From Pempheris klunzingeri (lineage: Eukaryota > Chordata > Actinopteri > Acropomatiformes > Pempheridae), in NCBI RefSeq assembly GCF_042242105.1, contig NC_092033.1, forward strand, positions 2,350,908 through 2,414,907: 64,000 nucleotides of DNA, given 5' to 3'. Below are positions 1 to 12,096 of the stretch, piece by piece (position 1 is the first letter of the stretch; every line of letters begins with the position of its first letter). Below the pieces are notes generated by a model, which did not search any database, was not told where the DNA came from, and worked only from the letters and a program-made list of their open reading frames with translations. A program made the position numbers and the translations under genes.

Positions 1-1195
1 TTTTAATTTCGGTTCCACTCAGGACACAAGAGAGAAACAACGGCCCCCCATATACTGTACATGTACTCAGTATACATATATATGATAATAAAATAGCATA
101 AACTCACATTATAATAGATTGCAGACATTAGAACCAGACATTAGAGCCGTTAGTGGCACCGCTGTGGTTTACTAAGCCGACCAGGCAGCAAGGACGGCCT
201 GTTTTATTGTCATCATTGTTATTTATTCATAAAAACTGTTTAGCTTTAATCTTAGTGACTGTTCTTCCTCTTCCTCTTCAGCCCCTTAGCTTCGACACCA
301 CCACGGCCTGTTGTGATCTGTGGCTTCATTATATACAAGCTAAACTTAAAGCTATTAATCGACCAGCTCCAGTGTGGCGCTGCATCAGACCAGCAGCTTA
401 TTGGCTCAGAAACTGTTTGTAACAAATGTGACAGGTAGTTACTGTCTCAGGTAATTACATCCACTGCTGGAAAAGATGTACTGATCTCACTCATCACGAA
501 CATTTATTTTGAAGTATTGACGACTTGCAGGCACGTTTTGAGTTGCCAGTTTTTCTGGGAAGAAGAAGAAGAAGGTTAAGGCAGCGCTGCTCGCCGCTTG
601 TGGATCTTTTCTTTGAAGCTCACCCTCGGTGAAACGCTAAAGTCGCTCTCTCACTCGAAGACGTGACACGAGAGCCAAAATGAGAAAAGGAACTGATGTC
701 TGAGTTGCAGAGGAAAGGGTTTGCTAATGATGGAACACTTTAGCTTTTATTGAATCACATTTCATTTAGCAGAATACAAGACTGTTCTCCATCAGTCCTT
801 TAACTACATAACTACAAGTCTCCTTAAAACCAACATCTACTGTTGTTCATTCTAAATATGAAACATGTTAATTAATAATATACATAACAAATTTATTGCT
901 ACATAACCAATTTGTTGAACTACAAACGTATTAATTGCTTTTCCACTCTCTGAACACCCAGTGAAAATAAAGCTGGTCATGAGCCATGTTTTAGTGGACC
1001 TCTGTTCATGCAGATTCACACACACACACACACACACATTTGCTCCTTGTTCCTACGCATCCATTTAGAAAGCAGCATGATTATCAATAGATGCACGTGT
1101 GTTTTCATTTTGCAGATTGTTTTCTTTGCCTTTGTCAAATCTTTACAATCAATTCTGAGGCACATGCAGCCCGTTTGACAAAGTGTAATGGGATT

Positions 1196-1236
<41 letters not shown>

Positions 1237-3622
1237 TACACTGAAATGGTCATGAATGATGAAAAGCTTGTCTACAATAGAAATTAAATGGAGACACTTT
1301 TTCTTTTCCCTCCATTTCTGCTTCAGGTCCATTTGTTATCGTGCTTCGTGCCTCTTGATCGATCTTTCTCTCTTTCTCTCTGTCCGTCTGCGCTCCATAC
1401 ATTTTCCTCTCCGCTGGCCGTTTAACTTCATCGTCGCTGTGTTTGGATCCTCTCTGACTGTAGCCATCGACGCCACAGTCTTGTTTTTCTGACCTGCTCC
1501 GTTTCTCGTCTTGTGCTGCTCACTGAGCCGCGAGTAAAAGCATTAACATGTGAAAGAGATGCACTTCATTGTGAGGCACCGTGCGCAGCTTTTTAGTTGG
1601 GTCACAAGTAGGGGGAACAAAGGGAAATAAAGGGAAATAAGAGAACGAAGGGGGGGCAGGAGAGTGAGTGAGTGAGTGAGTGAGTCGAAGAAAAAGAAGA
1701 ACTCGTCTCAAAGGAAGAGAGAGGCAGCAGAGGAAAGTTTCAGATCAGGCTGCACCAGAATCACAATCCAGCGTTTTAAAGGGCTTACCTCAATTTTAAC
1801 AAACAGTGAAAGAAATCACACTTCCATACGTAGGTTTGTGTCTTATTTACAGTTTAGGCTGTTTAGGCTGGGCTGACAAATGATAGTGTTATCTAAATTA
1901 ATAGGTAAAGCACTGCAGGTAAACATTAGTGTGAGGATTCAGTCACTTATGTCTTGCAAGTAAACAAAATTAGAGAAATCCAAAGTGATTACAGAGCTAG
2001 AATTCTGATTTATATATTTTTCTGTGTGCAACAGAAGCCAACAGATCAAATCAGTGCCGTGCATGTGAGCAGCTCTGTCCTTCAACATGCAGCAGACAGA
2101 CAGATAAAACACAAAACACTCCTCTCGTCTCTTAATTTTTCAGCCGCGACACTTCCTGCCTCCGCTGAGATAATAAGACTCTCCTGGTGGTGCATGCAGT
2201 GATCTTCCACAACACAAAAACAGTCCACTGTCAAAAAGCTCTTGTGCTGTGTTCACACGTAGAGCAACAGAGTCAAGTCATGAAGCATGAAGCTAGAAAA
2301 TGACGCCTGACACTTATTGATGCATGACGGGTCTATAAATACAGCTTCAATGGTGCCGGGAAGCACCAACCATTCATATGTTCTACTTTTGTTGTTGCAG
2401 GAGTGTGTAATGCTAGCTAACATTAGCTCGTGTGTGCGGCACTAAATCATGTCAATCATGTGACCACAGCGTTCCGCTGAGAGAGGCCAATCTGCACTTT
2501 GTCGTTTGTTTATTTTACAGCCCTTTTTACACACCGATTGCACAATATCCCCGTTAAAAAGGCTTGCAATTGAGCCATCTGTGTTTTTGTTTTACTCTGA
2601 ATCAAACAATGATGGCAGAGTGCTCCCCCAGTGATGTAATTTCAGACAGCATACCGGCTTTCTAGAAGCAAAAGACACATGATGTGTAGAACAGCAGCAT
2701 GGGTGACCAGAGGTGGCTCATCCTGCCACTTCACGTTGAGTCAGCTTTGTTACTACCTCTGCTGCCGGTGCTCTGTGTGTGCTAATTGATTGTTTTGGCC
2801 ACTTTGGGGCAGGGCAACAAGCTGTTAACACAGCTGTGACACCTTCTAATGGTGATGATGGTGGATGTGGTGGCACAGAGAGCATCAATATTCGTTCGGA
2901 GTTGTGTTTCTTGCCGCACAACAAAGTTATTCTCTAAGCTCTTTAATCTCTTTTTTGGTTTCCACCAACTTTTAAGGGAAGTGTTCGGCTCTTTAGCTGC
3001 TAAATGTTCAACCATGTTCCCCTGCTAGATGCTCATTTTGTCTGTCAGCTGTTTGTTGCTGCGCCGGGAGCGTACAGTGGTTTTATCTGAGCTTCTTTGC
3101 TGAAAGCAGCTGCCTGCTGTGCTACACGTTAATGAGCCAAATCAGTAAAGCTGTGCACTGTGAAACCAAACAGAGCTGAAACATACTAAAATACTCTGTA
3201 TAGCTACAATAAGGGGAACTGCAGAGTTGTTGGAGAAAATTCTGTGGGTTTCTCACTACAAGTGGCCCTTTTTTTACATTAATCACAGTAATTACATCCG
3301 TTTTTATATAAAAACAATATTAGAACAGCTTTAAAAAGACTTAAATTATCTGATTCCAAAGGTTAATTTGATTAAATGTGCTTTTGATTCAGACATTTCT
3401 GGTTTGAAACTCGGCCTAAATTGAAACCTTAGCTTTAAAAGGTATTAAACAGTCCACATTAATCACATTAAACCTGCAGGTACACTGCGGATGCTTGTGC
3501 ACGAAAGAATCCCAGCTCCTCCTCCTCCTCCTCCATGTTTTCCTCGTCATTCCTCCCTGCTCTCTCCCCAGGTGGTCCCTGGGATCCTTCTGCCTGGAAG
3601 ACACCCCCCAGGGCCCCATCTG

Positions 3623-3654
<32 letters not shown>

Positions 3655-6057
3655 TCCGATAGCCCAGAGTTTTCTTCTCTTCCAGGCGAATGCAATGGGA
3701 CGCAACACAATTTTCAAAGGATGCTGTTCATTATCACAACAGAACTTCAAGTCCCTCAAGGAAATTACCAGTTATTTCCACAGAGTTACTGCAGAGCGAC
3801 ATCAATAAGAGGCACGAGAACAGTGGAAGTGTCACATCAGATTCTGCTTAGAGTCAGACGGGATGTAAGAGAACGACATGGAGGATGTTGTAGAGTCTAA
3901 GTGTTACTGATTAGGTTGAGTGTGTTTTGTCTCTTGTCTTGTTTTCGTATCTCTCCAGCTCATCTCTTTGTCTCTCTTTGATCCAACTAAGTTTTACCCG
4001 GGGGGCGACGTAGGCGTCAGTACTCCCCCAGTGCTTTATCTGGGCAACACACACACACACAAACACACACAGATTTTAAGTATGAATACTTCTGCCTGTC
4101 CACATAAATTCATGAAATGATGTCTGTTATTATTATGTTTGTGTTTTAAGTGGTCTGATTACAAAGAGAAGTGGGCTGCAGCGCACACCAAATGATCTAT
4201 ACCTTCATATTTAGAACCAGATCACACTCTGGGTTAAACAGTAGATGAGTTTCCAAGAAAGCATCATGTGCCCCCCCTTCATTAGCAGAATCATCAGGAT
4301 TAGACCACTACATGGTGATGCTCCGTCTAACCAAACCCCAGAGGAGTTCTTTATGGAAAATTTACACTCCTCGTGGCCATGCAAATTTTGAGCGAGCCTG
4401 TGGATGTGAACAGTTTATATGCATCTTACATTCATACAGTCACTGTTACATAAACATTAGGCTGAACTGCCTGTCAGTGTTTTTAAAAAATAAAGGGAAG
4501 ATAACAGAAAGAGCCTTTTCAGAGATGCTGCAGCTGCAGTTTTTCCCTCGTTTACTGTATTCCTGAGAAACTACATTTTTATTTTAGAGATGTGATTAAA
4601 CCCACCAGCTTTAGCAAACATTACGACAATTAGAGCGCACCTTAAAGCTGTGTTAATTCATATTTTTTTATATTAACAACGGATCAGATGTAATTATAAA
4701 TGTGTTGCTTGTAGTGAAGAAGAATTATTACCAGATCCTGCGTTTTAGTGTCGGTCAGCCTGTTTTGGTTCTGCTGCCTCAACAGCAATTGTTTTTATAC
4801 AAAAAAAAAGCTCTGATGAACTTAATTTATGCTTAATCTGTCCTCTATTATTCCAAATATTGTGATACGGATCATGTAAACAGAATATTCTGCTTGGATA
4901 TTCCAAATCTATCATTTTCCGATGAAGACAGGTGGTGGTGATGTACTGATATTATTCTGGTGTGAGGAGTTTTCTCTGGACGTCCAGGCAGCACATTTGG
5001 TGTTTGTGTCTCAGTTGTGGTTTTTGCTACACACCCGTCACTCGTCTGTTTGTAGTCCGCTCTGTGCGCTGGAAACAAACCAGCCGGCCAGCAGCTTGCA
5101 GGGCTGACGAAGAGATGCTGCCCGAAGGAAAAACCCCGATTTCTGGTCTGAAGGAGAAACACTCCCACCGTTTTTTTTAGATATGTGCGACACAGACCTT
5201 TTCAAGAAGCTGGTTGAAGGAATGGAAGTTCGCAAGTGGCCGTTCGGCTTTTCCATATCTTGCTAAACATCATTGCACAGCTGCATGTCACCGGGAATAT
5301 CAGCGGAATATTCATTTTCATCCGCCATGTAAACAGCTTAGTAGGATTATTGCCTTTTTCAGGCTAAAAAAACTGGAATATTTTGTGCACACAAGTGCAG
5401 CCGCAGTCAGGAATGCTAATGTTGCTTTGTGTCTGTTGCGTCTGTCTATTCGCACCCATAGAGTGTGATAACATGTTGTGTTGTGAGCTTGTTCTGCTGC
5501 CCCAAAGATGCCAAAAATATCTGTTAATACTGCTGCATCGGCTGATCTGAACTAGCAGATATTCAGATGTTCTGAATCTACAGACGAGGGAATAAAAACA
5601 TCTGACAGTTTCGGATGACTAACTAGTTTATTTAGGTGCATCTGGCTAAACCGATGCAGTCTAATCCAACAGCCCTGCAATAAATCCTCCGTCATGGAGG
5701 TTATCATGTTGAGTTTGTGTTGAAACAGAAATAACTAGACTACAATTAGTTCAGCTAGCTGTTCCTAAATAAACCCACAACTGAGTGTATAATCCCACAT
5801 TCTTGTCTTCCTCCTGTAGTTGGTGCAGCGCAGCTTGTTTGATTACACGTTAATGGTGGAATTTATCACCGGGTATCTGTTGGAAGCCCTCAACCTGAAG
5901 TGATTTTAATTCTTTGTTGTTTTTAGATCACAATTAATTAGAGGGTTTTAGAGCCCCGCGAGGGCCAAAAAGCTGTCGGAGAGGCTTTTCCACTGTGACA
6001 AGAGCAGAAGCTTTGATCCCAGTTTCCTGAGAGTCTCTCAGCCAGCCAGCTGCTAGC

Positions 6058-6060
<3 letters not shown>

Positions 6061-6125
<65 letters not shown>
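6061..6125. repeat. (GT)n microsatellite, about 32 units
   Basis: An uninterrupted TG run of about 65 bp, the longest perfect dinucleotide tract in the left third of the window. Shorter TG tracts follow at about 6161-6185 and 6339-6370. Reading frames through it encode only Cys-Val or Thr-His dipeptides and are not genes. Confidence 0.95.
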
Positions 6126-6129
<4 letters not shown>

Positions 6130-6867
6130 CTCGTCTGATCTCATGTGTCTGTTGTCTCTATGTGTGTGTGTGTGTGTGTGTGTGTACATGTGTGTGTTCA
6201 CCACCCGCTCTGTTCTCAACTGCTCTCTTAGTCACCAAATACTTTAGGCCGGCCGCTCTTCTGCTCCAGTTGTTGCTCGGTCTGTGTGGCTGCTCCTCGA
6301 GCCTTGTGGGAGATATGAGGTAATGATGCAGAGGTATGTGTGTGTGTGTGTGTGTTGGTGTGTGTGTGTTTTTCTTTATTCGCAAACACACACTCCCCGT
6401 CTCCCCTTTTCTTTCCTTGTGTCTTGCTGACACCTGGGCTAGCAAGGTTGGAAGATTGGGCTCAAAGGCAGAGAAGTAATTCCATCGTTTTTTGTTCAAG
6501 AAATTTTTGTGCTGTTTTATTTTATTTATTTCTTTTAGCTCCGTCTGCCCTTTTTTCAATATTTAACTCGCTCCAGAGACTTTTTCATATTCACACTTCT
6601 AGACAGAGCCGTCAGAGATCACATGAGGAGCACAAGGGGACTCTGATTCATGCCCCGAGTTTTTCTTTTGGAATAATCTGACAGCTCTGATTGTCAGATT
6701 CACTGGCTGCTGATGTGTGTGACAGTCTGTCATTAACATAGTAGATCTCTGGATGATGTGTGTGTGTGTGTGTGTGTGTGTGTAGTCCTTTCACTGCCAT
6801 TCATAATAGATTCATTTAGGGGCATAGATCTTGTCAGCCTCAGCCTCACTCATTCCAGTCAGCCACT

Positions 6868-6905
<38 letters not shown>

Positions 6906-8061
6906 ACCCATGAATGCATTCATAGACATTAATTCTGCAGAATAAAAATGACTCTCACACAAAGGAACAATTCTTATTTCTCCACTCAGGCTTCTGCAGT
7001 TTTACTGCAAAGTGAGAAACAGATTGAAACACATGACAGAAGCAAACTGCTCTCTCTATAAATGTATATAATATATACACATATTGTCCAAAACGTCCTC
7101 CTTCAATCATCAATACTCACCAGAAACTCTGAAGGCTGTAACTCCACCGTCTTCCTGTTTTGTGCCGTAAAGCAATCCAACAGATTTCCCCCTAAATCTG
7201 ACCAGAAAACTCTCCAGGGATCATGACAGCATGCAAGGAACCAGGGAAAATGAAATGTTTCGTGTTTGAATGTTTATAATGTTGGACGGAGGATTCTCTT
7301 ACAATCCTTTTTTTACATTTAAACCAATAGATAAAAACATGGCAGGCTGATTAACAAGTTTAATCTGCCTGCTAACGAGAATTCTTCTACTTTTTAAAGC
7401 ACAGTTGTGTTACGTTGTTCTGACTTGTCGTCTTAAAGCACACGTAGACAAGCTTAGCTAGCGAGGACGCTGAAGAGTCTCCTGGTAGCTCGCAGCAGAC
7501 AAACACAGCTCACTAATAACATCAACGAGGGCTCCGTTCCATTCGGGTGAGTCAGCAGACACACGACCAGAGCCCAGAGCCCAGGGACAGCTTTTATTAA
7601 GATGACCACTTGTACACAGCCCCTGTTAGATAAACCAATAACTGTATCGTACATTGAAAAGTAACCAACAGATTAATGGATAATGGAAACACTTACTTCT
7701 AAACTAAAGTATCTACATTCACAAACCATTATGAACCTTTTAGGAACAGAGGCCACAGGAATGACGTTAAACTATTCAGCAGCTGGAGGCTCAGGACAAT
7801 AATGCAGATTCAAAAGCCCGACTGTCGGCTAACCTAAACCGGCAGCAGTTTTTTTTTTTTTTTTCTTTCTTTGCTTTCAATATTTGATACATATTCAGCT
7901 ATTTCTGCCAGCAGTGATGCAAACAGGAGCAGACAGTCCCCCCAAAAAAGTCGAGCCCTACATTATTCAATTTAATAATCCTGCATGTTTTCTGAGCAGT
8001 TAGCTCGCTCAGCAGCGCAGAACCTTTTCTCAGAGGGTGAAATCATCTCTGCGTGTGTGTG

Positions 8062-8064
<3 letters not shown>

Positions 8065-8108
<44 letters not shown>
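8065..8108. repeat. (GT)n microsatellite
   Basis: A perfect TG tract of about 44 bp, followed about 110 bp later by a pyrimidine-rich block (about 8220-8460) that includes a run of roughly 15 C. Both lie in the non-coding stretch before ptprz1. Confidence 0.9.
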
Positions 8109-8110
<2 letters not shown>

Positions 8111-9122
8111 AAGGGAGTTTAATTGGTGTAAGCTCAGGCAGGAAGACACAGACTGTGCACTGTCTATGTGCATGAAGCACACAGCTGTGCACAGAAACAC
8201 TTGGACTCTCCAGCTTTTGTCTTCTTGCATTCCTCTCTCTGTCCCCCCTTTTTCCTCCCCCATCGTCCATTTTGTCCTTCCCCTCCTCTTGTGTCTCCCC
8301 TCCGACCTCTTCTTCCTCTGTGCTCTGCTCCTCCTTGCACTCTCACCTTTGTGTCCTGTATCGCTGTATCTCCTTCCTCCTCTCCTCCTCTCCTCCGCCC
8401 CCCCCCCCCCCCAGTGGCCTCTCCCCCCCCTCTCTCGTCTCACCTCTCTCCTCCCTGGAGACTGAGGGGTGAGCTGAAGTGATTTTGTGTTGTGGTAAAG
8501 AAAAAAGCATCAGGTAGAAATGCTTCCTGTCTGGACCACTTTACCAGCCGACTGCTCTCTGAGCACAAAGTTCCTTCACAAAGTTTCCACACGTTTTTTT
8601 ACTCTTTTTCATGGATCTAAAACATTTTTTAATCAAATCATGTGACATTATGAGGCTGTTTTCATCTCACATGAGCAGAAACTGAAGCAGAGCAAACATC
8701 CTCATACTCTTCCTGTAAAACTTTGTGTTTTAATGTTTGTGATTTTCTTACAAGCTTCAGACAGAAAGAGAGAAAAATAATAACACTGCTTATCTTTTCT
8801 TTTTTTTTTTTTTAAATCAAAATTACAGACTCTCAGCTTAAGAAGTCTCCCATATGAGTTTGACAACAGTGGGTTCACTCGGCAGACTTTATTCTGGGAC
8901 GACTGTGAAAACACAAGTGGAACTCAGCGATATGAAATTTAATTTCCATATTTAATCATCTAAGTTTTACTCCTTGACTGAATGTGTGTGTGTGTTTATG
9001 GATTTAAATGAAGACAGGAAGAGGAGCTCCAGGGGATTTCTTTTTTTAATTCCTTTCTCCAACCTGTCAGCTACTTGTTGCCATGGTAGCGTTATGTCAG
9101 ACGAGTTACTCAGTGTTTGTGC

Positions 9123-9172
9123 TTGTGTGTGTGTGTGTGTGTGTGTGTTTGTGAGCGTGTGAGTGTGTGTGT

Positions 9173-9217
<45 letters not shown>

Positions 9218-9310
9218 GGTCATGATGCTGACGGATGCGGCATCCGTCTGGTCATTGACACACTAACAACCCCCCTGTCATTTCCCTGTTCTCTCACACA
9301 CACACACACA

Positions 9311-9345
<35 letters not shown>
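9123..9345. repeat. Compound microsatellite: GT block, then CA block, in inverted orientation
   Basis: Imperfect TG tracts at about 9123-9214 are followed after some 80 bp by a CA tract at about 9295-9345. GT and CA runs on the same strand are complementary, so a transcript through this stretch could fold into a long stem with an 80-nt loop. Confidence 0.9.
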
Positions 9346-9346
<1 letters not shown>

Positions 9347-10869
9347 ACTAGCACTTTCCGGCAAAATACAGGCTAATATGGAAATGTGGAACTGACAAGA
9401 TGTTCAATAATACACTTGAGTGATTAAATTTTAAACTCAAAAATACTAGAAGGCACAACACAAACAGACAGAAACACATAACAACATTCCCCCTCAGTCA
9501 CTGTGAAGGTCTCAGCGGCAGATATTTCATGCGTAAAGGAAACTGAAGCTCTGTATGGCTCCAAATCAGAAGTGTATATTGTATTTGATGTGTGTGTGTG
9601 TGTGTGTGTGAGAGAGAAATGAGCCTTAAAGCTGTCAGGTTAGAAGATCAATATCACTCTTATGTCTCTGTGTTGACTGAGGAGTTGGAGCTTCATCAGT
9701 TATAGCATTAAGACTAAAAGCAGGGGCTAAACTCCAGTGTTCAGAAATGTGCCTGCAGCTCAGTAATTAGCATGAATGTTGTTTGTTTGATTCACGTATA
9801 AGTTAAAACGTAAAAATGAAGCATTGCAGGGAACTTTTTCTTGGTGGTCAGCAGTTGGTTGCACTAGCTTTGTTCAAATAGCTCAACCGTAGTTTACTTT
9901 AACGTGATCTCTATCTCAGTTTGGAGTTTATGTGCTATTAACATTTTAAGGGATGTAGATCTAATGTTAGTAGGAGTAAAGTCTTCGTTATCACGACGTG
10001 TTGTTTTGAAACGTGGGATCATTTGGAGGAGGAGGAGGTTGTTTTACGTCACCAGAGTGTCCTCTGTGATAGATAACACCTCTGAGACATGACTTTGATT
10101 TATACTCATGCTGTAGTTTTCCACTAGCGTAGATCTAGAGTGACTATTGGTGATTAATGTTAGCTATTTTTATCCCTTAGCCTCTTTGTTAATGCTGCAG
10201 TAAACATGGTGATTCCACTGTATTCTGTATTCTGGTCTATTTGTGTGTGCAGGATGTGATATGAAACTACTAAACTAGTCAGACAGTAATTCCAGACTAG
10301 ACGTAGTGTCGTTTTGTGGTTGTTATATGACTCAGACAAGTTTTTTAAACCAAACATCTGCAGATTAATTCCACACCCGATATTTTAGACACGATACGAC
10401 ATGAATAAATCCACATCTCTGCTATCTTTCTATAAACTTTATCGACACATTAACAGCGCACAGTGTTTACAGCTGCAGTCTGCAATTACAAACACACCAG
10501 GAGGCCAAAAGTCGTAGGACAGTGGTTGTAATCATTTAGATTATGATTGGGCGTAGCGGAGATCACCTTGTGGAGATCCCTGCTCTGCACCTCTCTAATT
10601 ATTATCAGGGTTTTTAACAAGCTGTAACGATGAGGTGGCACAGACTGAACGTGACTCCAGCTGTGTCCAGGAGCCACAGTATCACAGGAGGAGATTAAAC
10701 AGCTGTGACTCACACATCTAACTAGAAAATAAAAGATTCCCAACAAGTGAATTTATTTATTTTCACTCTAATCCTCAGTGTGTTTCCACAGGTTTGATCG
10801 TAGCTGTCAAAGCAGGCAGCAATACAACAACAATGACATTGATTTAGTTGAACTTTGGTTAAACAAGGT

Positions 10870-10871
<2 letters not shown>

Positions 10872-10930
<59 letters not shown>
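10872..10930. repeat. (CA)n microsatellite, about 29 units
   Basis: A perfect CA run of about 59 bp, with a second of about 26 bp at 11040-11065. Both are non-coding. Confidence 0.95.
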
Positions 10931-10932
<2 letters not shown>

Positions 10933-12096
10933 ACTCACACAACAAGGAATGTCAAGCCAATACCTGTGAAGTCATGTGTGACCAGTTACGGTTAAACCAT
11001 CTGCTCTGACCTCATTAGACCCATTGTCTCTACTGTAAAACACACACACACACACACACACACACCAAATAGAAAGCGTCCCATCATGTATTTACATTAT
11101 CCAGTGTTTGCTCTGCACAGATAAATTCATTTCCATCTTTACAATGTGTTACATGGAGTTAGACAGAACATCTCAACCTCTTTGATGGTTAAACTTTTAA
11201 TCCGTCTTTCGTTCTTACATTCAAACAGTTTTCCACTATTTCCTCATCTCACGACCTGTTAGTCAGCATAATAAATGTAGTTAAGCCTCACTGGTTAACT
11301 CTCGTCCCTAAATATGCCTGGAAGACATGACTGGGTGTTAAGAGCGGCTGAATGGACGCACAGTAAATGAACACATTCACTCATGCAAAGGAGCTGCTCA
11401 TGCTCGTGCACAGGTATACCACACACAGCAGGTCAGCACAGGTAACTCTCACTCTGGGATTAATATTTTACACCACACGCACACACTCTACATGTCAAGG
11501 TGCTCCAAAAAAATAAAAAATGAATAAATAAAAGCAGGCAGACGTCATATCGATAGCAGATAGTGTGACACACAGTCATGAATACATTCATGCACATACA
11601 TACCGTATGCACACTCACCGCATGTCCTTAAATTTAAGCCCCAATTATAAATTCAGACATGCACTCATAAATAAAGGATGCACAACTATGTCGAGGCAGA
11701 GTGTGTGATATTTAGCAGAAGATCTGTGCTAAATGAAAGTGAGCACTGAAAGAGAAGAACGGCCCTTTTGGTGTCCTTCTGTGCTGTTCTGATTGCTTTT
11801 GTGTGTTTTCTTTTTTGTTGTTGTTTTTTTTCTGTGTTTTGCTGCACTCTGTTACATTATTCATGTGAAAAGCACATCCTTGTTAAAACACCCACACCCA
11901 CACACATCACATAGTCACATCAATAAGTTTAAACAGAATACATGCTGTGCACTCCCCCCCTCCAAAAAAGAAAGTAAAAAACATATAACACACACATACA
12001 TACACTCACATAGAGATAAAGTGTGACCAGTCATGTTTCTCCTCCTCTCCTTTCTCCTTTGAGCTGAAATGGATTGAACATGTCTGTCGTCTACAG

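Larger units (their letters stand above)
1..12096. other. Intron or 5' flank upstream of the first visible ptprz1 exon; no exon found
   Basis: I see no coding exon here. The first exon that can be matched to PTPRZ1 begins at 12097 in phase 1, so at least one upstream exon must exist, carrying the signal peptide and the first residues of the carbonic-anhydrase-like domain. I looked for a short exon ending in a Trp-Ser-Tyr-Thr-Gly-like motif before a GT donor and did not find one, so it is either divergent or to the left of the window. The stretch is AT-rich single-copy-looking DNA broken by many CA/GT microsatellites (near 1018, 1200, 3625, 6061, 6161, 6757, 6871, 8065, 9123, 9295, 10872 and 11040), a pyrimidine-rich block at 8220-8460 with a C homopolymer near 8398-8412, and a GAGT run near 1665-1686. 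Short reading frames here are mostly microsatellite translations. Confidence 0.6.

Noticed and set aside
5938..6323. Open frames of repeated Cys-Val or Thr-His
   Set aside because: Pure translation of GT/CA microsatellites; the same applies near 3535, 8037, 9179, 10722, 27009, 33349, 39033 and 63323.
1..12096. Search for the signal-peptide and first CA-domain exons of ptprz1
   Set aside because: No segment with the expected WSYTG-type end and donor was found; any call would be a guess.
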